64,000 bases of DNA from Salticus scenicus (taxonomy: Eukaryota; Arthropoda; Arachnida; Araneae; Salticidae), in the NCBI GenBank assembly GCA_963930645.1, contig OZ005648.1, forward strand, positions 149,928,035 to 149,992,034, given 5' to 3'. Positions within the stretch are counted from its first letter, which is position 1; every line of letters starts with the position of its first letter. The notes beneath the pieces were generated by a model. It did no database searches, was not told where the DNA came from, and saw nothing but the letters and a program-made list of their open reading frames with translations. A program made the position numbers and the translations under genes. Below are positions 21,190 to 32,140 of this stretch, in pieces.

Positions 21190-22812
21190 TCTATATATAT
21201 ATAAATGAACGTTTGTCTGTATGTCCTTTATAAAATCGTAAACGGCTTGACCGATTTCGATCATTCTTTTTTGTTTTTCTCAATATAGGTCAGGGATGGT
21301 TTAGGAAAAAAAAAAGTTAAAAAATTCGCCGGGGGGGGGGAGGGTGCAAAACGTGAATTCAAAAAATCCTTCATATCTCAAACAAAAAAACAGATATCCA
21401 TAAAATTTTTGCTTTAAAATATAGATAATATAAATGTCTAAAAACCAATTTCTGGAATTTTCGAAATTCGGTCCCCAAGGGGGGCGGGGGGGGGGGGCAA
21501 AACGGGATTTCACATGCGTAAAACGCGATTTCGCATAATCCTATATATCTCAAACAAAAAAAAACAGACATACGTGAAATTTTTGCTATAAAATATAGGT
21601 AATACAAATATCTAAAAACCAATTTCTGGAATTTTGAAAATTCAGCCCCCAGGTGGGGCAGCAGGGGCAAAAACAATTAGAAATACTGTTAGGCCTTTCA
21701 AAATTGGTACAGATAGTTTTCAATAGCCTGCATGTCGAATGGGGATATTTTCGAAAGTGTAAAATTATTAGGAGGGGAGAGAAGGGGGGAGAAGGGGGGG
21801 GGGGCAAAAAAAATAAGAATAGAGTTAGATCGTTCAAATTTGGTATATAGAGGTTTTCGATACTTACAAATCGATTGCGGATATTTTCGAATTTGTAAAA
21901 TTATTAGGAGGTGCGGGAAGGGAGTGGAGCGGTAAGGGGGGCTATGGGCAAAAACAAATAGAAATACAGTTAGGGCATTCAAAATTGGTACAGATATGTT
22001 TTAAAGGCCTGTAAGTCGAATGGGAATATTTTCGAGAGTGTAAAGTTATTAGGCCGGGGCGAAGGGGGGAGGAGATGGGGGGGGGGAAATAGAGTTAGAT
22101 CGTTCAAAATTGGTACACAAATGCTTTTCGATACTTAAAATTGAATGCGGATATTTTTGAATTTGTAAAATTATTAGGAGGGGCGTTAATGGGGGCGGGG
22201 CGGTAAGGGGGGGGCTATGGGCAAAAACAAATAGAAATGCAGTTAGGCCGTTCAAAATTGGTACAGATTGGTTTTAGAGGCCTGCAAGTCGAATGGGGAT
22301 ATTTTCGAAAGTGTAACGTTATTAGGAGGGACGGGAGGGGGGGGAGGAGGGGGCAAAAAAAAAAAGATAGATTTAGAGCATTCAAAATTCGTACATAGAG
22401 GTTTTCGTTAGTTACAAATCGATTGCAGATATTTTCGAATTTTTAAAATTATTGGGAAGGGGGGGGAAGAGTGGGTGGGCAAAAAAATAAAAATAGAGAT
22501 AGATCGTTCATAACTGGTGCATAGAGGTTTTTGATATTTACAAATCGATTGCGGATATTTTCGAATTTGTAAAATTATTAGGATAGACGGGAGGGGGTCG
22601 AAGGGGGAAAATAACAGAAATAAGAGTTAGAGCATTTTGGGAATTTTTTCTGAAGGCAGTGAGAACCCTGTGCGACATTTTTCCTAATCAGATTTTGTTT
22701 CGCTTTTTTTTTTTTTTTTTCACGTGATAAAAACTAATGCAATTTTGAGAATTCAGTAATTATAGTGATTCATTTAAAAATAGTGACCAGCGAAGCCGGC
22801 AAAGCCTGCTAG
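21190..22812 (+). mobile_element. Non-autonomous Helitron
   Basis: Starts TCTATATATATATAAATG and ends GCAAAGCCTGCTAG, placed between host A (21189) and T (22813) with no target duplication. The 5' TC, 3' CTAG and A/T insertion are Helitron hallmarks, and the unoccupied relative near 25229 supports both ends exactly. The 5' part has GTTTGTCTGTATGTCC and GGCTTGACCGATTTCGAT, text I associate with arthropod Helitrons. Most of the interior is a G-rich tandem array. It has no Rep/helicase frame, so it would need an autonomous partner. Confidence 0.88.
21640..22640 (+). repeat. Dimeric G-rich tandem array inside the Helitron
   Basis: Eight starts of a 125-148 bp unit, at about 21688, 21823, 21969, 22094, 22242, 22371, 22497 and 22625 (last one cut short). 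Type A carries CCTG(C/T)A(A/T)GTCGAATGGG. Type B carries TTACAAATCGATTGCGG. The order is A-B-A-B-A-B-B. All share TTCAAAATTGGTAC, GATATTTTCGAA and AAAATTATTAGG followed by long G runs of varying length. Confidence 0.88.
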
Positions 22813-22836
22813 TAAAAAATAAAAGTTCCAACAATA

Positions 22837-22948
22837 AGAAAATTTAAATAAAGAAGAAAAACGAAGTTTACTAATTACATAATGAAACATAAAAAAAAAA
22901 AAAAGAAGTAAAGTTAGGTTTTTTTATGTTTCATTATGTAATAAGAAA
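22837..22948. repeat. Small hairpin insertion
   Basis: Perfect 24-bp inverted repeat (ATTACATAATGAAACATAAA plus four A, 22874-22897, against 22919-22942). It is flanked by a direct repeat AATAAGAAAATTT on each side, which looks like a target duplication of about 13 bp. It interrupts the foldback copy. Confidence 0.7.
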
Positions 22949-23106
22949 ATTTTAAAGAAAAATATATATGTTTCACTTTTCAAGAGGAGAATACTTTTAA
23001 CTATTCAAAATATTTTAAAAAGCTTTCGAGAACAATATTCTTTTTATATTTGTTAGTTTTTTGCAGCGTGTTCTATGACTTTTCTTGACTTTTCTTTGAT
23101 TTTTGT

Positions 23107-23285
23107 TTAGAGCGTCATGATGGTCGTGGGTTCGATTTTTATAGGTGAATGTGTTATTTTTCTGCATATATATTTTTTAAAATGTCAATTGTTTAAAAAA
23201 TAAAAAAAAAATCTTTCGTTGTCTACACAATCCTAAGAAATTTTGATTAGTTTTTTTTTTAAGGAGTTCCTTCTTGTAACTAACT
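23107..23285 (+). mobile_element. Second copy of the Ile-like SINE, 5' truncated
   Basis: Begins within the tRNA-like head (B box GTGGGTTCGATTT). It has the body blocks TCGTTGTCTACACAATCC, AAGAAATTTTGATTAG and AAGGAGTTCCTTCTTG, and the central part is replaced by AT-rich text. Shared body with 20887-21134. Confidence 0.75.
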
Positions 23286-23611
23286 ATGGGGCTCTGCCCC
23301 CTGCTCGCTCCGCTCAAAACCCCCGAAGGAGGCTTCGCCTCTCCCCGACTCACTTTACTTATTCACACATGCATAGCTCTGCCCAACTTTTCGCTGCTTT
23401 CTTTCACTGAAAAGGAATAATAATAGTGCATATTTCAAGACAAAAGCAGAAAATTATTATGGAAATCCTCATATTCAATGACAAATTGAAATATAATATA
23501 TATATATTTATATATATATATATATAAATAGAAAGAAATTCTTAATATCTAGACCTTTTTGCATTACATCTTCAGTATATGACCCTTTTTATTTCTTTTT
23601 TACAATCTTAG
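23286..23611. other. GC-rich patch then AT-rich spacer
   Basis: GGGGCTCTGCCCCCTGCTCG and GAAGGAGGCTTCGCCTCTCC at 23287-23343 are short self-complementary runs unlike their surroundings, probably part of another repeat. (TA)n at 23498-23526. No gene. Confidence 0.45.
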
Positions 23612-23617
23612 ATCCGG

Positions 23618-23940
23618 ACAGCGGTACCCCAGTCGGTAGAGCGCCGAGCTCGTAATTGGAAGATTGCGGGTTCCATTCTCGAGCAGGCCTAAGACCGTCG
23701 TGTACACTAATAGTAGCTGGTGCACGTAAAATAAATCGTGGCCGCATTATCCCCCGTGTTCCCATCAAAATTATACCTTTGGGGGCCACCGGAGCTGGGG
23801 ATCTATCTCCTTCGTGTAGGACCAAAACAGTGGTGGCATGTCTCCGGAACATCCGTAGGGGTGCGTCCCAGACCGTCGCCAATTATCATAGCGCAGTAAT
23901 GGGGCGACGTCAAACACAACCTACATAATTATCTACCTAC
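23618..23940 (+). mobile_element. tRNA-Thr-derived SINE, copy 1
   Basis: A box CCCAGTCGGTAGAGCG, anticodon-loop text CTCGTAA (anticodon CGT, Thr), and a degraded B box GCGGGTTCCATTCTC. The body includes CTGGTGCACGTAAAATAAAT, GGCATGTCTCCGGAACATC and GCGTCCCAGACCGTCGCCAA. The tail is a (CTAC)n run at 23931-23943. It is moderately GC-rich, so it gives misleading open frames on both strands. Confidence 0.85.
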
Positions 23941-24051
23941 CTACAACCATGGATCATATTTTAATTTTCTCGTGGAAGAAAATTAATTTTCTAAAAGTAG
24001 AGAAAAAATGTTGATATTTCTTTTCTTTCTTTTTTACATCCATGGTTTCGG

Positions 24052-24366
24052 TCCGCGGCAACCTAGTCGGTAAAGGGCCGAGCACGTAATTGGAAGATTG
24101 CCGATTCGATACTTGAGTCGGCCAAAGACCGTCGTGTAATGGTGGCTGGTGCACATAAAATCTGTCGTGGCGGCAAAGACCTCCATGTTTCCATCCACAC
24201 TGTACCTCTGGGGTTCACCAAAGCGGCAGGGGAAATCTCTCCTCCGTGAAAGATCAAAATTGTGATGGCATGTCTCCGGAACATCTCTAGGGATGCGTCC
24301 CAGACCGTCGCCAATTACCGATAGGCAGTACTGGTGCGACATTAAATCCAACCTACCTACCTATCT
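24052..24366 (+). mobile_element. tRNA-Thr-derived SINE, copy 2
   Basis: Same layout as copy 1: A box CCTAGTCGGTAAAGGG, CACGTAA loop, B box GCCGATTCGATACTT, then GGCATGTCTCCGGAACATC and GCGTCCCAGACCGTCGCCAA, with an (ACCT)n tail. The poly-T/CTTTC text just upstream is also shared with copy 1. A third tail-only remnant (CTATCTACCTACGTACAACC) lies at 24527-24546. Confidence 0.85.
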
Positions 24367-24880
24367 ATAGAAAGATATTAAAACTTCTTCACACACCATA
24401 AATTTTAAGTCAGCACAACAGGTTTCGAAAGGACGTAGCCTTTCTGCATCAGGTGCAAACACGTGCTACTGCCTTGGAGGCAAAAGCAAGATTTTGGTAC
24501 CTAGGTATTTAGTTTTGGTACCGACCTATCTACCTACGTACAACCATGGATCATATTTTCATTTCCCCGTGTAAAATGACTTCATGACAGAAGAACAACG
24601 TCACTGGGAGAAACTTTTTTCAAAATGGCAAATAGAATACCTTCATAAACTTGTAGTTTTTAGTTTATAACTGCTTTCATTAAAATGATAGAAATCTCTA
24701 AGCAGCTGAAATGTCTTCCTTGAAGTATTCGGAACATGACGCGAAGGACCCTGCCCTTCGTTAGAAGATGCTTTCGCAGACAAAAAAGCTTGACGCCAGT
24801 GACAGTAACTTTTTTTTTAATATATAGAGAAAAGCACAAAATAAAAATTTTAGTATAAAACATTTTTTTAACACTGGAAG
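24367..24880. other. Mixed non-coding DNA
   Basis: Includes GGTTTCGAAAGGACGTAGCC, a short repeat-like block, and ACCATGGATCATATTTT, which occurs at 23946 and 24543. No gene. Confidence 0.45.
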
Positions 24881-25293
24881 ATTTTTATTGTGAAGCCCTA
24901 AAGAGCAAAAAAAAAAAAAAAAATTATTCTAGCAAAGATATGCTATAAAGAAATGAAAGGTACAACAGTAAGAAAATTTTAGGGAAAAATATACATTTTT
25001 CCCTTTTGCAAGAGATGAACATTTTTAAATACTCAAAATATATTTAAAAGCTTTTGACACCTTTGAAATTTATGGCTTAACGACTAATTATACACAAACT
25101 AATAATTAAGAGTATTGGCCTCGAATGATATTAAAAATATTTTGAATGTTTAAAAATGCTCATCTCTTGCAAAAGTGAAATATCTATATTTTTCGAGAAA
25201 ATTTTCTTAGTATTGAAACTTTCATTTCTTTATAGCCTGTCTTTGCTAGAATAAATTTTTATATTATGCTTTTTAGGACTTCAAAATAAAAAG
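24881..25293. mobile_element. Foldback (MITE-like) element with about 165-bp arms
   Basis: The left arm (GAAGCCCTAAAGAGC onward from 24892, with ATTCTAGCAAAGATATGC and TTTTGCAAGAGATGA) is the inverse of the right arm (ending TTTTTAGGACTTC at 25282). A loop of about 65 bp lies between. It has no coding capacity. The same family was the target of the Helitron at 21190. Confidence 0.85.
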
Positions 25294-26820
25294 CATACAA
25301 TGTAAAAAAAAAAAAGTTTTTTTACTTAAATTTTATTTACAACTGCAGCTTTTATTCTTTCTTTTTCTTTGCTTTTATTCACAGTTTCTTCAAGAATTTC
25401 CAGAAAGTTTCAAACATTTTTCTGGTTAAATTATTTATTTTAGTTTTGCTAAGGTTGTTGGCTAAATCTTAACGAAATGAATTTTTTTTTATGACAAGTT
25501 ATTAGACTATTATGTGATTTCATTTTCCACAGCGAAACAATTCACCTTCCTGCATTGAATGTGTGGGTTATACCATATTTCTCAGCAATCTGAAGAATAT
25601 GTCTACACACACCTTTACGAAAGTGTATATAAAAAAGTAATCTTATAATCTTATGTGGTTCGCAAGCTCCTACTCTGCTCCAGAATATAGTGTTGGAAAT
25701 TGTTCGATTCGTTTCGTTCTATCGATGTATAGATTAATTGTTTAAATAATGCTTAAATGTTGGTTTAGGGTTTCATATTGCCGGCAACTATCATTAAACT
25801 CATATATCCATGTTGAGATTACTCTCACCGTATCTTCTTTACTTACAAGCTCCATATATTTACTTTACCATTCTTAAACTAAATAAAAAATTGTGCTCCA
25901 AATAATTTTTTTTAACCTTAATTTGAGTAAGATTTTAAATAAAATCGATAGGCATTTTAAATTTTAATAATAATATGACAGATGTGAAACTAAAATTTGC
26001 CTCCTTAATCATGCGGATCTAGTTTAAGATTTCATGTGAGATATGAGCTAGGCAACTGCATTGAGTTTCAAACAAAATGCTATTCGAAGCGCCCAACAAT
26101 AGTTAGCTAGCTGCGGAACACATAAAGCATAACCGAATAAGCTCATTAATAATTACATGATGCATTTGACAACTTGTCGCATGTCTTTACTTCTGTTATA
26201 TACTTAAACAAGATATTAAGAAATTACATGCAAAACTTGTAATACCAATGACTTAAATAATAAGTTTATACAGGTGTACAGCGACTTCTTTTTTTCCGCA
26301 CAGACACCTAAGCAAAAAGTGCTTCTTTATTTATACACCAGGGCATGCACAACTCAGTATTTCTTTGGATATCGTAGGTGGTACTATTTGGGAGAAATGC
26401 GATTTAGAGAAATCTACTAAAAAGCTATAAACATTTATGATTTTTTTGTAATATCTTTCGCATATTTCACAATGTATATAGACTGTGATGTCAGTTGTAT
26501 AAGCCTTTAATTAAGTGTTGGGGAAGTATAAAAATAGAAGCAACATCGTCCCCTAGATCTCACAAACGACGCTTAATATTTACTAGCAGTACTTTAAACA
26601 TCTTATATTGTTTCTACCCTATATTTAGGGTCTCCACTCTTGATGTTATCAGTGTTAGTTTTGGTTTGGTATAAGCTTTTGTTTCAGAGTTCTGTCTACT
26701 TTCCTTTTAATTTCACATTATTATTTTTATTGCATGTCTTGCTTTTTCTAGAAATTATTGCGCATAAAGTCTGTAAGTATGCTGTTTTCCTTTTATTTAT
26801 TTTATTTTATTTTATTTATT
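25294..26820. other. Non-coding DNA, moderate complexity
   Basis: No gene. Fewer simple repeats than average between about 25490 and 26560. No conserved motif I can name. Confidence 0.45.
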
Positions 26821-26824
26821 TTTT

Positions 26825-26865
26825 GTCACGTAATATTCCTTATTCATTGTATGTATACACCACAT

Positions 26866-26897
<32 letters not shown>

Positions 26898-27085
26898 CAC
26901 ATTCTGTTTCCTCGAAATCGTAGTTATATTCTATAAATTTTGTTTTATATTTCCTGATTTATTTTTAACCTATCATGTAATTTTCCTTATTCATTATACG
27001 TATAAACCTCATGGCTTTTTTTTTTTTTTTTCACATTTTGTTTTCTCGAAATCGTAGTTATATTCTGCATATTTTGTTTAAATTT
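26825..27085. repeat. About 145-bp tandem duplication
   Basis: CCTTATTCATTGTATGTATA, a CTCATGG/CACATGG block, poly-T, TTCACATT and TCGAAATCGTAGTTATATTC occur in both units (about 26838 and 26984). Poly-T length differs between the copies (about 27 against 16). Confidence 0.85.
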
Positions 27086-28001
27086 TTCTGCTTTATTTTA
27101 TTTTATTATGAATTTTTGTATTAAATCCTGCATCTAAAATCATTTGCCAAGACATATTAGGTGTTACTTCACTCATCAGATATACGTTAAAAATCTTCCC
27201 GATTGTAGTTCTTATTCTGTAAGTTTTATTTCATTTTCTTTATGAATTTCTTTTGTAAAGTTCTTTTTGATGTAATTGCGCTTTGTGTACTGTAAATGTT
27301 TGGCAAATGCATACAGTGCAACAGAAATTATACTTATTTGCATGAAATATTAAATCAAAGCCCCTGACGACGTACTGTCTCTGTATGAGTTCATCATAAA
27401 GATTCTAATTCTTTTTCTTTTTCCTTGTTCTTCATGTGATTATTATTTATTCCTGTGCAGTGCTTGAAAAGATGTTTATAATACACACACATACCCATAT
27501 ATGGAAAAAAAAAGTTTTGTTTTAAATTTTGCAATTTAACGTACTATTTTTCATGTATTAGTTTTAATTTATTAAAGAATATCATGTTTACGCAAATTAA
27601 TACTATAAAAGCGATTTGCAACAATAAAGAATACTTGCATATGGCTCCTGAGAATCTTAAAATTAGTTTAATCGTTAACTGTTACCCACTATTTTTACTT
27701 CGTAAAAAATTTAATTTGCAGAAAAAAAAATAGTGTAAGGTTTGTTTTCTACTGCCTACGGACAACATTAAAATACTGGTAAGTAGCCCTATCAGTCGAA
27801 GACGAGGTGGGCTTTTGTGGGTTGTTTTCATTATTTTTCACTGCTTTTGTTTAATGTATTTCTCTTTATATGTATATAAATATTTATATTTTTCTATTAT
27901 TTTTGTATTATTTTATATTAATGTATTGCATTAACGTACTCTAATTTTGGGTTTTATTGCTGCATATTTTGGATTTTCATTTTTGAGGAATTGGAAACTA
28001 A

Positions 28002-28049
<48 letters not shown>

Positions 28050-28542
28050 CCTTTACGCTTAGATACCTTCAGAAACTTGTCAGTTTTTTTTTTTATGAAG
28101 ACCTCCATGTACCTTGGGATTAGTATTCAGTTCTCAATTTTCAATTTCTTTCTCAATTTCTTTTCATATTAATAAATTTTATCTTTCCTTTTGCTGAATT
28201 TAGCTTCATTTTGCGCATTGGTATATATATATATATATATATATATTAGTTTTACCTGTTTTAGATTAAAATGTTGTTTCCAATTTTTCGTAATTGATTT
28301 TAAGATTTTGATTATATATATGTATTTATACATATATATATATATATATATACATACATTCAGTACTAAATTTACTATTTATTGTATTCAATTGTTTCGC
28401 TTAATTGGCTTTAGAAAATCTTGAATGAGTTAAAGTGAAAAGCAGATAAGTATAAATTAACTGAGAATTAAAAAAAAAATGTATTTTAATAAATGCCATG
28501 AAAGGAAATTAATATGATTACACGTCAAATTTTCTTATATAT

Positions 28543-28588
<46 letters not shown>

Positions 28589-29593
28589 ATGTATGTATAT
28601 ATTATTTAGTCAAAGTCATTTTCTCAGACAAATATCAAATGGATTTTGATGAAATAGATCTAAAAGGATTTCTTCGAAATTATAAATCAGCTAATAAATT
28701 TCTCCCTCTGATATAACTTGAAAAAAAAAAAAAAAAAATAATATATATATATTTTTTTTTTCATAGCTTTTTCGTTTGATCAAGTTAATTTTTGAAACTC
28801 CATAAGCACTAGCATAAAAATGAATAAAATCTCTTATATTTATTAGAATATCAAAGCATTTGTTAGATAAATAAATTTTGCTAAAACATTTCTTCCAGTT
28901 TCAATCAGAGGAAATGGAACTGTTCGCTATTAATGAAAGCGGCATGTTTATAAGATATCTGATGATAGGAAGCGTTTTCAAAGAAAACTTTTGACTTTAA
29001 TCCTCTTAAAACAAGTTTTTTTTTTTTCAAGAAATTATATAAATAAATAAAAAGTAGAAAGCGTAAAATTTGTCCTTATCATTTTTTTTTTCTACACATC
29101 ACAAATATGTTTTTAATGTTAGATGTTTATATTTGTAATTTTTGTTTTAAAAATATATATTTTGAGAATTTTTAAATTTTATAACCAAAGCTTTGAAATT
29201 TTATAACAATCTGTTTCAGTTCAGTTCAAATAATAATAATAATAAGGCTATTAATATCATTTAAAATATTTTTATGGTGGTAATAATACTTATTATTATT
29301 ATTATTAGAATAATAACACCGGCTACCGTAGATAATTTTTGATAAAATTTTTTACTCGTTACTTCATTTCCTCTTCTCCATTATTATGTAGAACTGAAGA
29401 GAAAAAGGATCAAATGTTATTATGAATTTATTATTATTAATATTTTAGTAAAATGTTTCTATTATTTGTATTTACTTTTATTTATTCCATTTCATATTTT
29501 CTTATTACATGTTCAATCTTTTTTATTCCTTTTTTCGTTTTAGCATAACATAACTCTTCACTGGAAGTGCTTTTATATGTGTATTTTGGGATC
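27086..29593. other. AT-rich non-coding DNA
   Basis: No gene. (TA)n tracts at 28004-28034, 28222-28246 and 28552-28581, poly-A at 28722-28738, ATT/AAT repeats at 29230 and 29290-29305. Confidence 0.55.
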
Positions 29594-29597
29594 TTAA

Positions 29598-30073
29598 CCG
29601 CCCTCTTCACTCACCGTCTCCGGAAGCCCGAGCCAATGTTATTCTATGGGGAAATTTTCTTTACAAATAACTTATTAACAAATACATATTTTTAAATTCT
29701 GTTTTCACATTCAGAAAATTCCCAACTGTTAAAGTGACGGACCTTTTTTAAAAATGTATTTTTTTAATTTTTAATATTTTATTTTGAAATTGCAAAATGA
29801 AAAAAAATTCACATATTGAAAATTCGTATTTTTAAGCTTCAAAATAAAATATAAATCAAAATAAATAAATATAAATTAATTAATATAAATCAATATAAAT
29901 AAAAATAAAAAATATTTTTTTAGAAAAGGTGCGTCAATTTAACAGCTGAGAATTTTCAGAATGTGAAAACAGGAATTAAAAATATGTATTAGTTAATAAG
30001 TTATTTGTAAAGAAAAATTTCCCATAGAATAACATTAGGTTCGGCTTCCGACAGCAGTGAGTGAAGAGGGCCC
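29598..30073. mobile_element. TTAA-flanked MITE with long inverted repeats
   Basis: Left arm CCGCCCTCTTCACTCACCG is matched in reverse by GTGAGTGAAGAGGGCCC at the right end. The inverted match continues for about 170 bp, sharing AATGTTATTCTATGGG, ACAAATAACTTATTAAC and TTTTCACATTC. TTAA stands immediately outside both ends (29594-29597, 30074-30077), the target of piggyBac-type transposases. The interior is only AT-rich filler. Confidence 0.85.
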
Positions 30074-30077
30074 TTAA

Positions 30078-30439
30078 TGAATAAAGTTATAAAATTAGGA
30101 AACGCGTCGCATCTTCATAAATTCTAACAAAGATTTTTAAAGATTTTTATTTTTCCTTTAAATACATTTATAAAATTACATGCGAATTTTTTTAAGGTAT
30201 AGGTATCCCGATATATAAATTAAGGTTAATTTTACCTTGAGGAAAAAGTACACGAGGATTACATTAGAACTAAAATAAAAATGTTTTTCGCCATTAAAAA
30301 AAAAAAAAAAAATGAATACGAAAATTTTTGTCTTGTTTTAATCCTATGTTATTTAAAATCAAATTTACGAATTTCTTAACAAGGCAGATAAGAGTATAAT
30401 TTCAAATAAACGTCCATTTTTATAGATATTTTTATCGTA
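30078..30439. other. AT-rich spacer
   Basis: Nothing recognised; poly-A at 30297-30312. Confidence 0.5.
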
Positions 30440-32140
30440 TAGGGGAGAGTGTTGTAACTTTGGACACTTTTCACATTTTAATTTTCAATTTCTAAATTTG
30501 AAGTTAGATTTATATTCGAAAGAATATATTTAAATACTCTAACGTCCTCCTCTGTAATATTTTTTTTCTTACTTTTAACAAACTGAAAATAAAAAATTAC
30601 CAGTCATTTTATGTAGGAAGTGTAAACTGTCTCAAGGTGCAACACCATGTTGTACCTTGGAACGTGCTTCAAAAGCCATGCAATAGTCCTAACCTAAAAA
30701 CGTTTTATGCAAATGATAAAAAAAATATATTTTTTAAGGCATTAAAATGAAAAAATAAACTTGTTGATGCATTACACAAATAATAATAAATTTGAAAGTT
30801 CAAATCTTATTCGTAAATTACCCAAGTGTCGATAAAGTCCCTATTTTAACATTATATTGTGAAGTCATCTATAATATTTCTTGTTCAGCCCTCAGTAAGA
30901 TTTAAACACTCAATGTCTGACAAAATATCATAATTTTTTAGATCCATAAATAAATTTGTTGCTGTTCCGTGTGCACTTTAAAAACCTCATTTTTTATGAT
31001 CTCCATTACTTCAGATCATGGTCGTAAACAAGGAGTGTTTCTGTAGGTTCAAATTTAGTAGTTAATATATTTATATTATTATTATTATGCCAGATACTTT
31101 TGTAAAAGTGTATTTTTCGGTATCAATTTTTCTAATGTGTCTATCGTTTGATCATACTCAATATTGTCAACATCTGTACTTGATAAAATTGGTTTATCAA
31201 TGTCAGATTCTGAACTGCTAATTAGTTGTTTCTTCAGGTGTTTCTTTCTCCTATTCTGGATGCAGTAGTTTTCTACTCTGCAGTTTCCATTTCAGTTTTA
31301 CAGGAGAATCTGTTAAATGCAGGATTTGGCTTTTCTTCTATTGCCATAGTTTTTTCGAGCCCAAACTTTGGGAAATGTCCAAATCATTATTGATGGTAAC
31401 ACACCTTGAGAATCTGAAGAGGAACATGCTACATGCACAGCTGTTAAATACTCTGTCGTTAAATACTCTGTCTACTGCTATAGATTCAACAGCTTCCATT
31501 AACACTTGATTTGAATCAATTGGCCTATCGAATCTATATGAAGTTACACTAAAAGAGTATTAATTATTATTTTAAATTATTATTATTAGAATATTATATT
31601 AAAAAATACTAAAAAATATTTATATTAAAACAATACCTAAATTAGTGCGAACTATGTTACAACATTCCTTGGGTCATGTCCCAAGGAAGAATAGGGTTAA
31701 CGGTCCCAAGGTACAATCCCCACACGGTTTATATAAAATCAAAATGATGGTAAATCAAAAAATGCAGTATCTTTACTTTCCCTTAACCAAAAACTTTTTA
31801 AAATCTTCTGTTGAAGATTCATTTAAAATTGAGCAGAACAATTTCATAAATACTAGTTCAGAAATCGAAATTAGAATGAGATTACTTTTATAGTACTTTA
31901 TATGACGAATTATATTTATACTTTTATATGACGAATTTACTTTTTTTACTTTTACATGACGAAATTTCCTTTCATTCATTAAGTCCTGTGTTGAGCGTTT
32001 CTGATGCAGTCTTTTATTGTGCTGTTATATTTTTGTTAGAGTCACACTTAGAAATAAAAAAAATTTGATTTTCGCAATAGGCTTTTAGAAATTGTCAATG
32101 CCCCAAGGTACAGACGTCCCAAGGTGCAACATTCTTACTT
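30440..32140 (-). mobile_element. Decayed pogo-like element
   Basis: Left end near GGGGAGAGTGTTGTAACTTT (30442). Repeated CCAAGGTGCAAC / CCAAGGTACAAT blocks occur near 30633, 31713, 32102 and 32120, in both orientations. A degraded pogo/Tigger C-terminal transposase lies inside on the minus strand. The right boundary is uncertain. I cannot see a clean target duplication. Confidence 0.5.
31090..31560 (-). pseudogene. Pogo/Tigger transposase C-terminal relic
   Basis: Minus-strand frames read, in order, VLPSIMIWTFPKVWARKNYG followed by NRRKAKSCI, then after a frameshift LTDSPVK, and later an acidic SSSESDIDKPILSSTDVDN. The FPK...RK...GRRKGK...LTDTPEK layout is what I know from the C-terminal part of pogo/Tigger (DDE_1) transposases. 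No catalytic triad or DNA-binding domain survives, and stops interrupt every frame. Confidence 0.6.

Larger units (their letters stand above)
21141..23060. repeat. Foldback-family copy split by a Helitron
   Basis: Sequence before the Helitron (CCCTAAAAATC through GACATGCTA, ending 21189) and after it (TAAAAAATAAAAGTTCCAAC from 22813) together match the right arm of the foldback element at 24881-25293 in reverse. There the same text runs through as GACAGGCTATAAAGAAATGA. This is a related unoccupied site for the Helitron insertion. Confidence 0.8.

Noticed and set aside
21301..22255. Overlapping frames across the G-rich array
   Set aside because: Low-complexity Pro/Gly-rich translations of G/C runs inside a Helitron; they overlap each other on both strands.
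21640..22640. CRISPR-like spaced repeats
   Set aside because: Units are 125-148 bp, diverged and contiguous, with no short identical repeats or unique spacers, and the window is eukaryotic.
23589..24351. Several 66-105 codon frames on both strands
   Set aside because: They fall in the GC-richer bodies of two tRNA-Thr-derived SINEs; the open frames follow from composition.
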